Source: JADFSZ01 sp022560555 [NCBI: PVC group bacterium] | GTDB taxonomy: Bacteria; GCA-001730085; JADFSZ01 | DNA length: 6,273 bases | Assembly (NCBI GenBank): GCA_022560555.1 | Contig: JADFSZ010000106.1 | Span: forward strand, 1-6,273 | Reading direction: 5' to 3' | Part shown: positions 1 through 6,264 of the stretch, piece after piece | How the letters are laid out: every line of letters begins with the position of its first letter | Numbering within the stretch: position 1 is the first letter of the stretch | Made by a program: the position numbers and the translations under genes | Notes under the pieces: generated by a model | What the model saw: the letters and a program-made list of their open reading frames with translations, nothing else | Databases searched by the model: none | What the model was told of the DNA's origin: nothing

Positions 1-441
1 GATATTCCTCCGAAGCGTAAAACGCTTTGGATCAACAAAGGGAAGCTTGACGGCATTGAGCCGAAAATGACGGTGGTTGTGAGTGACGGGCTTGTCGGGC
101 GTGTTTTGAAGGTTGGGCCAAATGTGAGCCAGGTGATTATGATTGCGGATATTGATAGCCGTGTGAGCGCTTTAATTCAAAACACCCGAGAGCAGGGGAT
201 TGTTAAAGGTTCCGCTGATGGGCGGGTCTTTTTTGATTACCTGAAACAAAGCGCTAATATTGCCGTCAATGATTTAGTCATCACCTCCGGAATGGGGGGT
301 GTCTATATGAAAGGCCTTGTGGTCGGACGCGTAAGAAAAATAGAATTGGATCAGGCAGGCATATTCCAAGTGGCAACGATTCATCCTGCGGTGAGTTTTG
401 ACAAAATTGAAGAAGTTTTTGTGGTCCTAGGGGAAAAATAA
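1..441 (+). CDS. mreC: Rod shape-determining protein MreC, C-terminal part (5' truncated by window edge)
   Basis: MreC is a periplasmic, inner-membrane-anchored scaffold of the elongasome; in studied rods it binds PBP2 and promotes RodA-PBP2 activity. The open frame runs from base 1 without a start, giving 146 residues, about half of a usual MreC, so the N-terminal anchor and coiled coil lie outside the window. Visible family features, in fragment numbering, are the beta-domain opening WINKGKLDGI (10-19), GLVGRV (30-35), the S-QVIMIADIDSRVSAL stretch, and the second-barrel signature TSGMGGVYMKGLVVGRV (95-111), which is close to the usual TSGLGGVFPKGLPVG. The internal ATG at 67 lies inside the conserved domain and is not the start. 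It ends 1 nt before mreD. The identification rests on these motifs plus the mreD-mrdA-rodA context and is secure. Confidence 0.93.
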   Translation, partial: DIPPKRKTLWINKGKLDGIEPKMTVVVSDGLVGRVLKVGPNVSQVIMIADIDSRVSALIQNTREQGIVKGSADGRVFFDYLKQSANIAVNDLVITSGMGGVYMKGLVVGRVRKIELDQAGIFQVATIHPAVSFDKIEEVFVVLGEK

Positions 442-442
442 T

Positions 443-958
443 ATGTCGCTTTTAATAATTTTTAGTATCGGTTTGTGTCTGGCTATTTTCCAATCAACAC
501 TAAGAGGTTTTTTAAATGTCGCGGGTATTGTTCCTGACATAACCTTGATGTATTTTCTCTTGTCGTCTAAACTCTATATCAGGTTGACGAAAAAAAGGGA
601 TGTGTTTTTTGAGCTTGTGTTTATTGGAGGCTGTATGGGGCTCGTGGCCGGCATGTATTCGGCGGTATCGGGAGTTTCGTTTATTTTAAGCTATATGTCT
701 CTAAGTTTCCTAATCTATTTCTGGTTTCAAAATGCTTTGGCAAAAAAAATATATTCAAAATTATTGTATCCTGTGCTGTTTCCAGTCGTATTTTATAGCA
801 TGATGGGGGTTTTGGGCTGGCTCGTTGATGGCCGGTGGATATTCTATTCCTCCGACGTTTTTTTTGTATCCGTTCTGATCAATGGGACCGCATATTTTCT
901 TATGGTTGGAATAGCGCGTACACTATTTGGTACTAGAAGCCGGGAGTTTTCTTTATGA
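443..958 (+). CDS. mreD: Rod shape-determining protein MreD
   Basis: MreD is a small polytopic inner-membrane protein of the elongasome that works with MreC; its biochemical role is still unclear. The 171-residue product has the usual MreD length (about 160-175) and is almost all hydrophobic. I see about six membrane segments, near residues 3-19, 30-46, 55-72, 76-95, 106-126 and 138-158. The P31-D32 pair at the start of helix 2 is typical of the family. The G-L-x-x-G-x-x-S stretch at 66-73 sits where many MreD proteins have GLLQD-x-x-S, so the usual acidic residue appears to be Gly70 here. The start is supported by AGGGGA at 429-434, 8 nt upstream of the ATG. The stop overlaps the mrdA start (ATGA). 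Sequence conservation in MreD is weak, so the call leans on length, topology and position between mreC and mrdA. Confidence 0.83.
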   Translation: MSLLIIFSIGLCLAIFQSTLRGFLNVAGIVPDITLMYFLLSSKLYIRLTKKRDVFFELVFIGGCMGLVAGMYSAVSGVSFILSYMSLSFLIYFWFQNALAKKIYSKLLYPVLFPVVFYSMMGVLGWLVDGRWIFYSSDVFFVSVLINGTAYFLMVGIARTLFGTRSREFSL

Positions 959-2739
959 AGCGCCACGGAGTGTTTTTGTGCATAATTATCTTTATGATGC
1001 TTTTTCTTGTGAGCGGACTCGCATGGTTCCAAATCAAAGAAGGCGAATCCTATTATCAAAAATCAGAAAACAATCGCATCCGATCACTTTCTTTCGCGTC
1101 TCCCAGAGGCCGCATCTTGGATCGGGACGGAGTCATTTTGGCTGATAACAGGGTTTCTTTCGGGGTGTCCATCATTCCGGAAGAAATCCGAAAAAATGAA
1201 AGTTTCGTGATCCCTTTGCTTATTGAACTCATCAAAGATGATGATCTTACGTATGAGAAAATCGAAAAAAAGATCAAATCAGCTCACGCGGCTCCTTTTG
1301 TTCATGTGAGAATTAAAAAAGATTTAGAATTTGACGCTTTCGCGCGAATTGAAGAAAATTTATTAGATATGCCCGGTGTGACGGTGCGCCCATATATGGT
1401 GAGAGAGTATCCTTATGATGATTTAGCCGGCCATGTGATTGGTTATACCGGCATGATTAGTTTAGAGGAATACGGGCGTCTCAAAGGCAGTGACTATCAA
1501 AAATGGGATATGATCGGAAAAACCGGGGTTGAAAAAATGTATGATACGATTCTACGGGGCCGGCGAGGATGGAAGTATGTTGAAATAACGGCATCCGGCA
1601 GGCATGTCGAGAATTTGAAGGAAACAAAAGTGATCCCGGGTTCGGATCTTATGTTAACGATTGACAATGACGTGCAGCGTATGGCCCAAAACGCTCTTCA
1701 AGATTACCGCGGGGCTTGTGTGGTCATACAATCGGATACAGGGGACATCCTCGCTCTTGTGAGTTCGCCGGGGCTTAATGTGTCCAGTTTTGGGGAATCT
1801 CCCGATACAGAGGCTCTGAAAGAATATTTTCAGGACACAAACAAACCATTCATTAATCGGACAATTCAGGCGAGTTATTCTCCGGGATCCGTTTTTAAAA
1901 TTGTGCTTGCGATTGCCGGACTTTCGACGGGGGTTATTACGGAAGAGACGGAGTTTTATTGTAACGGAGCTTTCCTTGTCGGCGGGAGGCGGTTCCGATG
2001 TATGGGACAACACGGACATGTGTCACTAATCGAAGCCCTGGAGAGATCCTGCAATATCTATTTTTATAATCTCGGTCTCAAGCTGGGTCCGAATACCATG
2101 GCGGAATATTCAAAAAAACTGGGACTAGGACAAGCGTCCGGTATTGATTTGCCGTACGAGAGACAGGGCATTGTTCCGTCCCCGGAATGGAAAAAAAATC
2201 GTTTTAAAAACGATAAGCGTTGGTATGACGGAGAAACAGCCCTGTTCGCGATCGGGCAAGGCTTTCTTGAGGTGACTCCGCTTCAATTGATTTACGCGGC
2301 TAATGCTCTTGTGAACGGCGGGAAGCTTTTTAAGCCAAAACTTTTAAAAAAAGTGTACGGCAATAAACTTATCAACCCTCATGACGTTGCGGGCGAATAT
2401 ACGGACCTTTCTTTTAATCCTTATCATTTGATGCTGATCAAACAAGGAATGTATCAGGTTGTTCATAGTCCGAATGGAACCGGCCGGCGAGCCAAGCTCA
2501 ACGGGTATGAAATCGGAGGAAAAACCGGTACGGTTCAAGTGAAACGCCACGGTAAACGCCAACCTGATCATGGATGGTTTTTCGGCTTTAGTCCGATCGA
2601 CAAACCAAAATATTCTGTTATTGTTTTTATCGAGAATCAAGGGGCGGGAGGCCATAAGCCCGCGAGAATAGCACGGGAGATTTTTAAAGGTATTTGGACA
2701 AAAGAAGAGACCCGAAAGCTTTATGTTCAAACGAATTGA
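955..2739 (+). CDS. mrdA: Penicillin-binding protein 2, elongasome class B transpeptidase
   Basis: PBP2 cross-links new peptidoglycan during lateral growth and is the partner of RodA. The 594-residue length is normal. There is a short cytoplasmic tail and one membrane helix at about 6-25, then the class B pedestal domain with SPRGRILDRDGVILADN (49-65) and the YPYDDLAGHVIGYTG stretch (152-166). The transpeptidase domain has all three active-site motifs: SVFK with nucleophile Ser312 and Lys315, S-C-N at 365-367, and KTG at 523-525. GQGFLEVTPLQL (434-445) is also typical. Cys336, Cys349, His355 and Cys366 match the pattern C...C...GH...SCN/D found in many PBP2s, which has been linked to a structural zinc site. 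The start is supported by GGGAG at 942-946, 8 nt upstream, and overlaps the mreD stop. The gene is intact; A8 at 2191-2198 and T8 (in mreD, 858-865) do not break the frames. Confidence 0.96.
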   Translation: MKRHGVFLCIIIFMMLFLVSGLAWFQIKEGESYYQKSENNRIRSLSFASPRGRILDRDGVILADNRVSFGVSIIPEEIRKNESFVIPLLIELIKDDDLTYEKIEKKIKSAHAAPFVHVRIKKDLEFDAFARIEENLLDMPGVTVRPYMVREYPYDDLAGHVIGYTGMISLEEYGRLKGSDYQKWDMIGKTGVEKMYDTILRGRRGWKYVEITASGRHVENLKETKVIPGSDLMLTIDNDVQRMAQNALQDYRGACVVIQSDTGDILALVSSPGLNVSSFGESPDTEALKEYFQDTNKPFINRTIQASYSPGSVFKIVLAIAGLSTGVITEETEFYCNGAFLVGGRRFRCMGQHGHVSLIEALERSCNIYFYNLGLKLGPNTMAEYSKKLGLGQASGIDLPYERQGIVPSPEWKKNRFKNDKRWYDGETALFAIGQGFLEVTPLQLIYAANALVNGGKLFKPKLLKKVYGNKLINPHDVAGEYTDLSFNPYHLMLIKQGMYQVVHSPNGTGRRAKLNGYEIGGKTGTVQVKRHGKRQPDHGWFFGFSPIDKPKYSVIVFIENQGAGGHKPARIAREIFKGIWTKEETRKLYVQTN

Positions 2740-3808
2740 TTGGATACTATTATTATCTTTGATGGCCTTGCTTGTGATGGGGTTTGCCGTTCTCTACAGT
2801 GCGGCGTACCGTATGGAGTTTAGTGATGTCACCAAGAATTATTTTACGAAACAGGTTATATGGGTATGTTTGGGACTTATAGCGGTTCTATTGCTAAGTT
2901 TTGTGAATTACAAATCCATCGGCAACATCTCTGTTATTCTCTATTTATTAAACGTCTTGCTTTTGCTCTATGTTTTGTTTTTAGGAACGAAGATTGGGGG
3001 AGCTCGCCGATGGATTAGTTTTGGAATCGTTTCGATTCAGCCTTCAGAATTTATGAAGCTGACACTGATTTTATGTTTAGCTTGGTTTCTGAGTATGGCG
3101 AGAGGGCGCGAAAATAGTTTGTGGACCCTCGTCGTGAGTTTGCTGATAACAGGTGTTCCCCTTTTGCTCATATTAAAAGAGCCGGATCTTGGGACGGCAC
3201 TCGTGTTGATTCCCGTTATGCTGACACTACTTTTTATTTATGGATTGAGGCTGAAGTATTTTATCGCGCTTATTTTAACCGGATTGCTTTCATCTCCTTT
3301 GGTATGGCTTATTCTTAAGCCATACCAAAAATCCCGCATTCTTGTATTTTTGAACCCGAGCCATTATCAATACGGTGCCGGATGGGCGGTGATTCAGTCA
3401 AAGATTGCCATCGGGTCGGGACAAATTTTTGGTAAAGGATGGCTTGAAGGGACGCAATCCCAGTTGAATTTTTTGCCTGAGCGGCACACGGATTTTATTT
3501 TTGCTGTCTTGGCGGAAGAGGCGGGATTTGTCGGGTGTGTACTTCTCCTTGTTTTGTACTTTATTATTTTGTTTCGGGGAATCAAAATCAGCCAAATGGC
3601 TCGTGATGACTATGGGAAATTGGTCGCATGTGGTATTGTGGCTATGATCGGATTTCATATCTTTGTGAACATTGGAATGACCTTAGGCCTTTTGCCGGCT
3701 ACAGGCCTGCCATTGCCGTTCATGAGCTATGGAGGATCGTTTTTGCTGACAATGGTATTGTCTGTAGGGATGTTGATGAATATTTATGCTTACAATTCGC
3801 ATTATTAA
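2723..3808 (+). CDS. rodA: RodA, SEDS-family peptidoglycan glycosyltransferase
   Basis: RodA polymerises glycan strands from lipid II in the inner membrane and forms the elongasome synthase with PBP2. The 361-residue product has about ten hydrophobic segments, the SEDS fold, and normal length. Key signatures are present: GGARRWI (92-98), QPSEFMKL (106-113), KEPDLGTAL (152-160), LPERHTDFIFAVLAEE (251-266) and PATGLPLPFMSYGGS (325-339). Asp257 in HTDF corresponds to the essential aspartate of RodA (Asp262 in E. coli). The first ATG starts a typical N-terminus (short charged stretch, then helix 1) and lies inside the mrdA 3' end with a 17-nt overlap. Its own ribosome site is weak (GAAAG at 2714-2718), which fits translational coupling to mrdA. 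FtsW is the main alternative, but the mrdA neighbour and the mre context favour RodA. The coding sequence contains a perfect hairpin at 3298-3329. Confidence 0.95.
   Translation: MFKRIDWILLLSLMALLVMGFAVLYSAAYRMEFSDVTKNYFTKQVIWVCLGLIAVLLLSFVNYKSIGNISVILYLLNVLLLLYVLFLGTKIGGARRWISFGIVSIQPSEFMKLTLILCLAWFLSMARGRENSLWTLVVSLLITGVPLLLILKEPDLGTALVLIPVMLTLLFIYGLRLKYFIALILTGLLSSPLVWLILKPYQKSRILVFLNPSHYQYGAGWAVIQSKIAIGSGQIFGKGWLEGTQSQLNFLPERHTDFIFAVLAEEAGFVGCVLLLVLYFIILFRGIKISQMARDDYGKLVACGIVAMIGFHIFVNIGMTLGLLPATGLPLPFMSYGGSFLLTMVLSVGMLMNIYAYNSHY
3298..3329 (+). repeat. Perfect 14-bp inverted repeat (hairpin, 4-nt loop) inside rodA
   Basis: The left arm TTTGGTATGGCTTA (3298-3311) and right arm TAAGCCATACCAAA (3316-3329) are exact reverse complements around the loop TTCT. 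It encodes residues 192-202 of RodA, a hydrophobic-to-loop region (PLVWLILKPYQ), without disturbing the frame. No T-run follows on either strand, so it does not look like an intrinsic terminator. Whether it has a function is unknown. Confidence 0.85.
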
Positions 3809-3814
3809 TGCATT

Positions 3815-3844
3815 GTGTCTCTGAATCCGTCCGTTCACAGACGC
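3815..3844 (+). other. Imperfect stem-loop in the rodA to cupin gap
   Basis: The stem pairs 3815-3825 with 3834-3844: eleven positions with one C-C mismatch (3821/3838) and one G-U pair (3816/3843), around an 8-nt loop TCCGTCCG. It lies 6 nt after the rodA stop and 33 nt before the next ATG. It has no following U-tract, so it is not a standard intrinsic terminator. It could be an RNA-processing or 3'-end-stabilising structure, or chance. I found no convincing sigma70-type promoter in the remaining gap. Confidence 0.4.
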
Positions 3845-3867
3845 TAAGCGAGATCTTAAACTCACTG

Positions 3868-3872
3868 AGGAG
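3868..3872 (+). promoter_or_regulatory. Strong Shine-Dalgarno for the cupin gene
   Basis: AGGAG lies within TGAGGAGAA, 5 nt before the ATG at 3878. It is the clearest ribosome-binding site in the window and fixes the start of the cupin gene, in contrast to the following gene, which has none. Confidence 0.8.
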
Positions 3873-3877
3873 AAATT

Positions 3878-4237
3878 ATGAATGATTTGAATGAAAAAAC
3901 CTATGACGAGCGGCCCTGGGGAAATTACCGGGTATTACATCGTGAAGATAAAATGTGGGTGAAAAGGATCGAGGTTAAGCCCAACAAACGTCTCAGTTTG
4001 CAAAAACATGCTTATAGAGAAGAACGTTGGGTTGTGACGGAAGGTGAGGGTGTTGTGACGCGCAATGAAAAGTCAATACAGGTGCATAAGGGAAAATCTG
4101 TTGAAATCGCGTGCGGGGATATTCATCGAATCGAAAACACGGGGAATGAGGCTCTCGTATTTATCGAAGTGGCTTTGGGAGAGAAATTATCCGAAGAGGA
4201 TATCATCCGTATCGAGGACGACTTTGGAAGAGCCTAG
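3878..4237 (+). CDS. Stand-alone type II phosphomannose isomerase-like cupin (ManC C-terminal domain homologue)
   Basis: This 119-residue single-domain cupin matches the isomerase half of bifunctional mannose-1-phosphate guanylyltransferase/mannose-6-phosphate isomerase. That half interconverts fructose-6-phosphate and mannose-6-phosphate, the entry to GDP-mannose. Family landmarks run in order: RPWGNYRVL (12-20), VKRIEVKPNKRLSLQKH (28-44), W51-V-V-x-x-G56, DIHRIENTGNEAL (81-93), then EDIIRIEDDFGR (107-118), the usual ending. Likely metal ligands Gln42, His44, Glu49 and His83 are present. The common KHHHRAEHW reads KHAYREERW here (43-51), so two family histidines are Tyr and Arg. The domain is usually fused behind a guanylyltransferase; here it is alone. 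It is cytoplasmic. A strong Shine-Dalgarno supports the start, and it lies 69 nt after rodA on the same strand. The family call is firm; the exact substrate is not, since related cupins serve other sugar phosphates. Confidence 0.85.
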   Translation: MNDLNEKTYDERPWGNYRVLHREDKMWVKRIEVKPNKRLSLQKHAYREERWVVTEGEGVVTRNEKSIQVHKGKSVEIACGDIHRIENTGNEALVFIEVALGEKLSEEDIIRIEDDFGRA

Positions 4238-4255
4238 AAATCGGTATTCTTACTC

Positions 4256-5893
4256 ATGATAGAAAAAAAGGACAATTCTGTTTTTGAACAATCCATACCA
4301 CAGAAGATAGAAAATCAAATCAATGCGCACAATTCTTTAAGTGCGGATGAGTTAAAGATCCTTCCTGATTCTCTCGAAAAAAGTGATATTGAGGCCAAAA
4401 TTCATGAAGCCAACCGGTTTTTGCCGAAGAGCCATCCGGCTCATGTTCTGGAGGCAAAGATTCCTGACAAAATTGTTAATCGCACTAGAGTCGATGCCGC
4501 TTTGATCGCGAACGCGAAATCATTTGTTGCCCAAGGAAAGTATGTGCCTGAGTTTTTCTTTGCGGGAGCCGGAACACGCATGGGGGCCGGCGCGTTTTAC
4601 TTTATAGATCCTGCTGGGATAGCAAAAGATATTTTAGACAAAAAGGGCGCTTCTTATAAGAAATATCAATTGTTAAATGCCCAAGAAAGATCCCTTATTG
4701 AGATGTCCATTCGGGAATTTTATGATTCTGAGAAAGATAATTTGTCCCTCGCGTTAGGGCCGCGCGAACTTCTGCAATTTGCAGCTTCCGTCATGACCTA
4801 TGGGCGCGAATCCGGGATAGATGAACCTGAGGCCCTGCGGTCTCAAAAGATGATTATCCATATCAATGATCAGGTCAATCCTGAAACCAGCAAGCCTTAT
4901 TGTGACGAAATTATCACTGATTTTATCAAAAGAAGGTTTTTTGGATTTGATCCTAAAAAGGTTGTGTTTCTTATTCAGCCGGCCTTCCGGGCTTATCGCA
5001 TCCGTAAACAAAGCACAACGAACATCATAATTGAAGAAGTTCCTAACTCGGAAGAGCTGGTTTATGGACACGGGTACGCGACGTGTCAAATGGCACGTGT
5101 GGAAGATGCGTTTGTCGTTTTAGGAGATGATCCACATACAAGGAGTGCTGTTACAAATGACCAAGGGGGAGCTGTTAATGCTTTAAGTTACATCCAGCTT
5201 CTGGGCGGAGAAATTCTCGGTACCCATCGGATTAATGATTTAACGAAGCTGGATTCCGATCAGGCTTTTGATCCGGTACGGATTGCGACGCAATTGGAGT
5301 TTATCCGCGATGGACACAATGTTGTTGTTGAACTTGTGGACAATCCCACGGGACAAAAAGGCGGAAATTGGATGGGTTTTCAGAAATCTGTTTATAAGGA
5401 ATTCGAGAAAGATTACAGCGAATCTTTTCTTTTAGAGGGAGTTAACACCAAAACCAACGCTTATCAAGAGCTTTTTGATCGTCAGATAAATTCCGGCTAT
5501 CCGGAAAGTTTCATCAATCGCTTTATGTCTTTTATGGATCAAACGAATCAAGTTTCATTAAAAGCACATGATATTAAGGGGCTGCCTTATAATGCTTTTC
5601 GCTTAGCTTACAGTATTGAGGGGGTCAAAAATATTTTAAAAACGTATGAACTTCCATACAACTTGAGATACAAATTCGGATGTTTGTATCTCGAGTCAGT
5701 CACAGGGGATATATCTCAATTCCGTGAAAGCCGGAGCGCTTCATTTGTTTTGGCCGATGAGGATTGGCGGATGGAGTTGATTCATGATTTTAAAGAAATG
5801 AAAAATCTCAGCGAGGCATTATTGGCAATCAAAAAACAGAATCATGATGCGGATTTTAGAAAAGTGACCGTTGCAAGTTTAAAGACAAAATAG
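4256..5893 (+). CDS. Uncharacterised protein resembling UDPGP-type nucleotidyltransferases
   Basis: I do not recognise this 545-residue soluble protein as a named family. Residues 1-90 are polar and probably helical. Residues 98-110 (PEFFFAGAGTRMG) resemble the nucleotide-binding loop GGxGTRLG of sugar-nucleotide pyrophosphorylases, followed by DPAGI (118-122) where the UDPGP family has PKG, so the usual lysine seems to be Ala120. VYGHGYATCQM (269-279) resembles the GHG uridine-binding motif, and VVLGDD (287-292) resembles the metal-binding aspartate strand. VVVELVDNPTGQKGGNWM (356-373) could be the sugar-site segment. The C-terminus (about 500-527) is helical. It has no signal peptide or membrane helix. 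The ATG has no Shine-Dalgarno; the next in-frame Met is beyond the GTRMG loop, so this start is the only reasonable one. It is in the same frame as the upstream cupin, six sense codons after its UAG. Activation of a sugar phosphate alongside the cupin is inference only. Confidence 0.6.
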   Translation: MIEKKDNSVFEQSIPQKIENQINAHNSLSADELKILPDSLEKSDIEAKIHEANRFLPKSHPAHVLEAKIPDKIVNRTRVDAALIANAKSFVAQGKYVPEFFFAGAGTRMGAGAFYFIDPAGIAKDILDKKGASYKKYQLLNAQERSLIEMSIREFYDSEKDNLSLALGPRELLQFAASVMTYGRESGIDEPEALRSQKMIIHINDQVNPETSKPYCDEIITDFIKRRFFGFDPKKVVFLIQPAFRAYRIRKQSTTNIIIEEVPNSEELVYGHGYATCQMARVEDAFVVLGDDPHTRSAVTNDQGGAVNALSYIQLLGGEILGTHRINDLTKLDSDQAFDPVRIATQLEFIRDGHNVVVELVDNPTGQKGGNWMGFQKSVYKEFEKDYSESFLLEGVNTKTNAYQELFDRQINSGYPESFINRFMSFMDQTNQVSLKAHDIKGLPYNAFRLAYSIEGVKNILKTYELPYNLRYKFGCLYLESVTGDISQFRESRSASFVLADEDWRMELIHDFKEMKNLSEALLAIKKQNHDADFRKVTVASLKTK

Positions 5894-6196
5894 AACGATG
5901 AGTTCAATCACACTCATGCTTAATAGGACCGCAGGCCTTCCGATAGATTCTTTTGTTTTTATCGCCCGGAAGAGTTTTTTTCCAAAAAACGCGGCAATAA
6001 AAAATGTGCAGATGAGCCCTAACCACCAGCCCGCGTGATCATTTTTCTGAAGCATAAGAGCCGATATGACCAAAAGAACACCAAAAATACTGCCGGATAT
6101 GATGGAAGCCCTGCTTTTAGCTTTGACAAATCCCATAATTCCGCCGATAAAGACCAAAAGACCGTAGATAAGTGTGATGAGAGAAATAGTGTTCAT
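5879..6196 (-). CDS. TMEM14-like small integral membrane protein
   Basis: The 105-residue product has four hydrophobic helices, near residues 4-20, 30-49, 55-71 and 88-103. The glycine-rich GGIMGFVKAKSRASIISGSIFGVLL stretch (18-42) and the RPAVLLSMSVI stretch (87-97) match the bacterial members of the TMEM14 (UPF0136) family, whose usual length is about 100-110. Bacterial members have no established function; eukaryotic TMEM14 proteins are mitochondrial membrane proteins. The gene converges on the 545-residue gene and the two coding ends overlap by 15 nt. No Shine-Dalgarno precedes the ATG; the AT-rich upstream region and the putative promoter at 6236-6264 suggest a short leader of about 30 nt. 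It seems to be an independent gene, not part of the cell-shape operon. The antisense plus-strand frame at 6035-6232 is low-complexity and not a gene. Confidence 0.8.
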   Translation of the reverse strand: MNTISLITLIYGLLVFIGGIMGFVKAKSRASIISGSIFGVLLVISALMLQKNDHAGWWLGLICTFFIAAFFGKKLFRAIKTKESIGRPAVLLSMSVIELIVLFCL

Positions 6197-6235
6197 TTTG
6201 AGCTATTTGTGATAAATTTATATCTCATTTGAAAT

Positions 6236-6264
6236 ATTTTGCCATAACCCGGGTTTTTCGTCAA
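6236..6264 (-). promoter_or_regulatory. Putative sigma70-type promoter for the TMEM14-like gene
   Basis: Read on the minus strand, TTGACG (6264-6259; 5 of 6 to consensus) is followed by a 17-nt spacer and CAAAAT (6241-6236; 4 of 6). TGG directly before the -10 gives an extended -10 TGn. Transcription would start near 6229, about 33 nt before the ATG. It is a visual match only; consensus-like hexamers are common in AT-rich DNA. Confidence 0.45.

Noticed and set aside
1654-2019. Minus-strand 121-residue open frame inside mrdA
   Set aside because: It lies opposite the catalytic core of PBP2, has no recognisable motif and no supporting start signal; a shadow frame.
2191-2198. A8 homopolymer in mrdA as a slippage or frameshift site
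   Set aside because: The frame continues intact through KTG to the normal C-terminus and no overlapping frame of interest is entered by slippage.
2198-2214. Near-palindrome ATCGTTTT-A-AAAACGAT in mrdA
   Set aside because: An AT-rich 8-bp repeat with a 1-nt centre cannot form a good hairpin loop and is easily expected next to the A8 run encoding Lys-Lys-Asn.
2344-2730. Minus-strand 128-residue open frame at the 3' end of mrdA
   Set aside because: It is antisense to the KTG region of PBP2, with no motif, context or ribosome-binding site.
4754-5089. Minus-strand 111-residue open frame inside the 545-residue gene
   Set aside because: Composition is that of an antisense shadow; the plus-strand frame is far longer and carries ordered motifs.
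6198-6226. Plus-strand promoter-like pair TTGAGC / TATCTC
   Set aside because: The -10 match is poor and no gene start follows within the window.
6035-6232. Plus-strand 65-residue open frame opposite the TMEM14-like gene
   Set aside because: It is antisense to a protein with clear family motifs and four helices, has lysine/asparagine/aspartate-rich low-complexity composition, and no ribosome-binding site.
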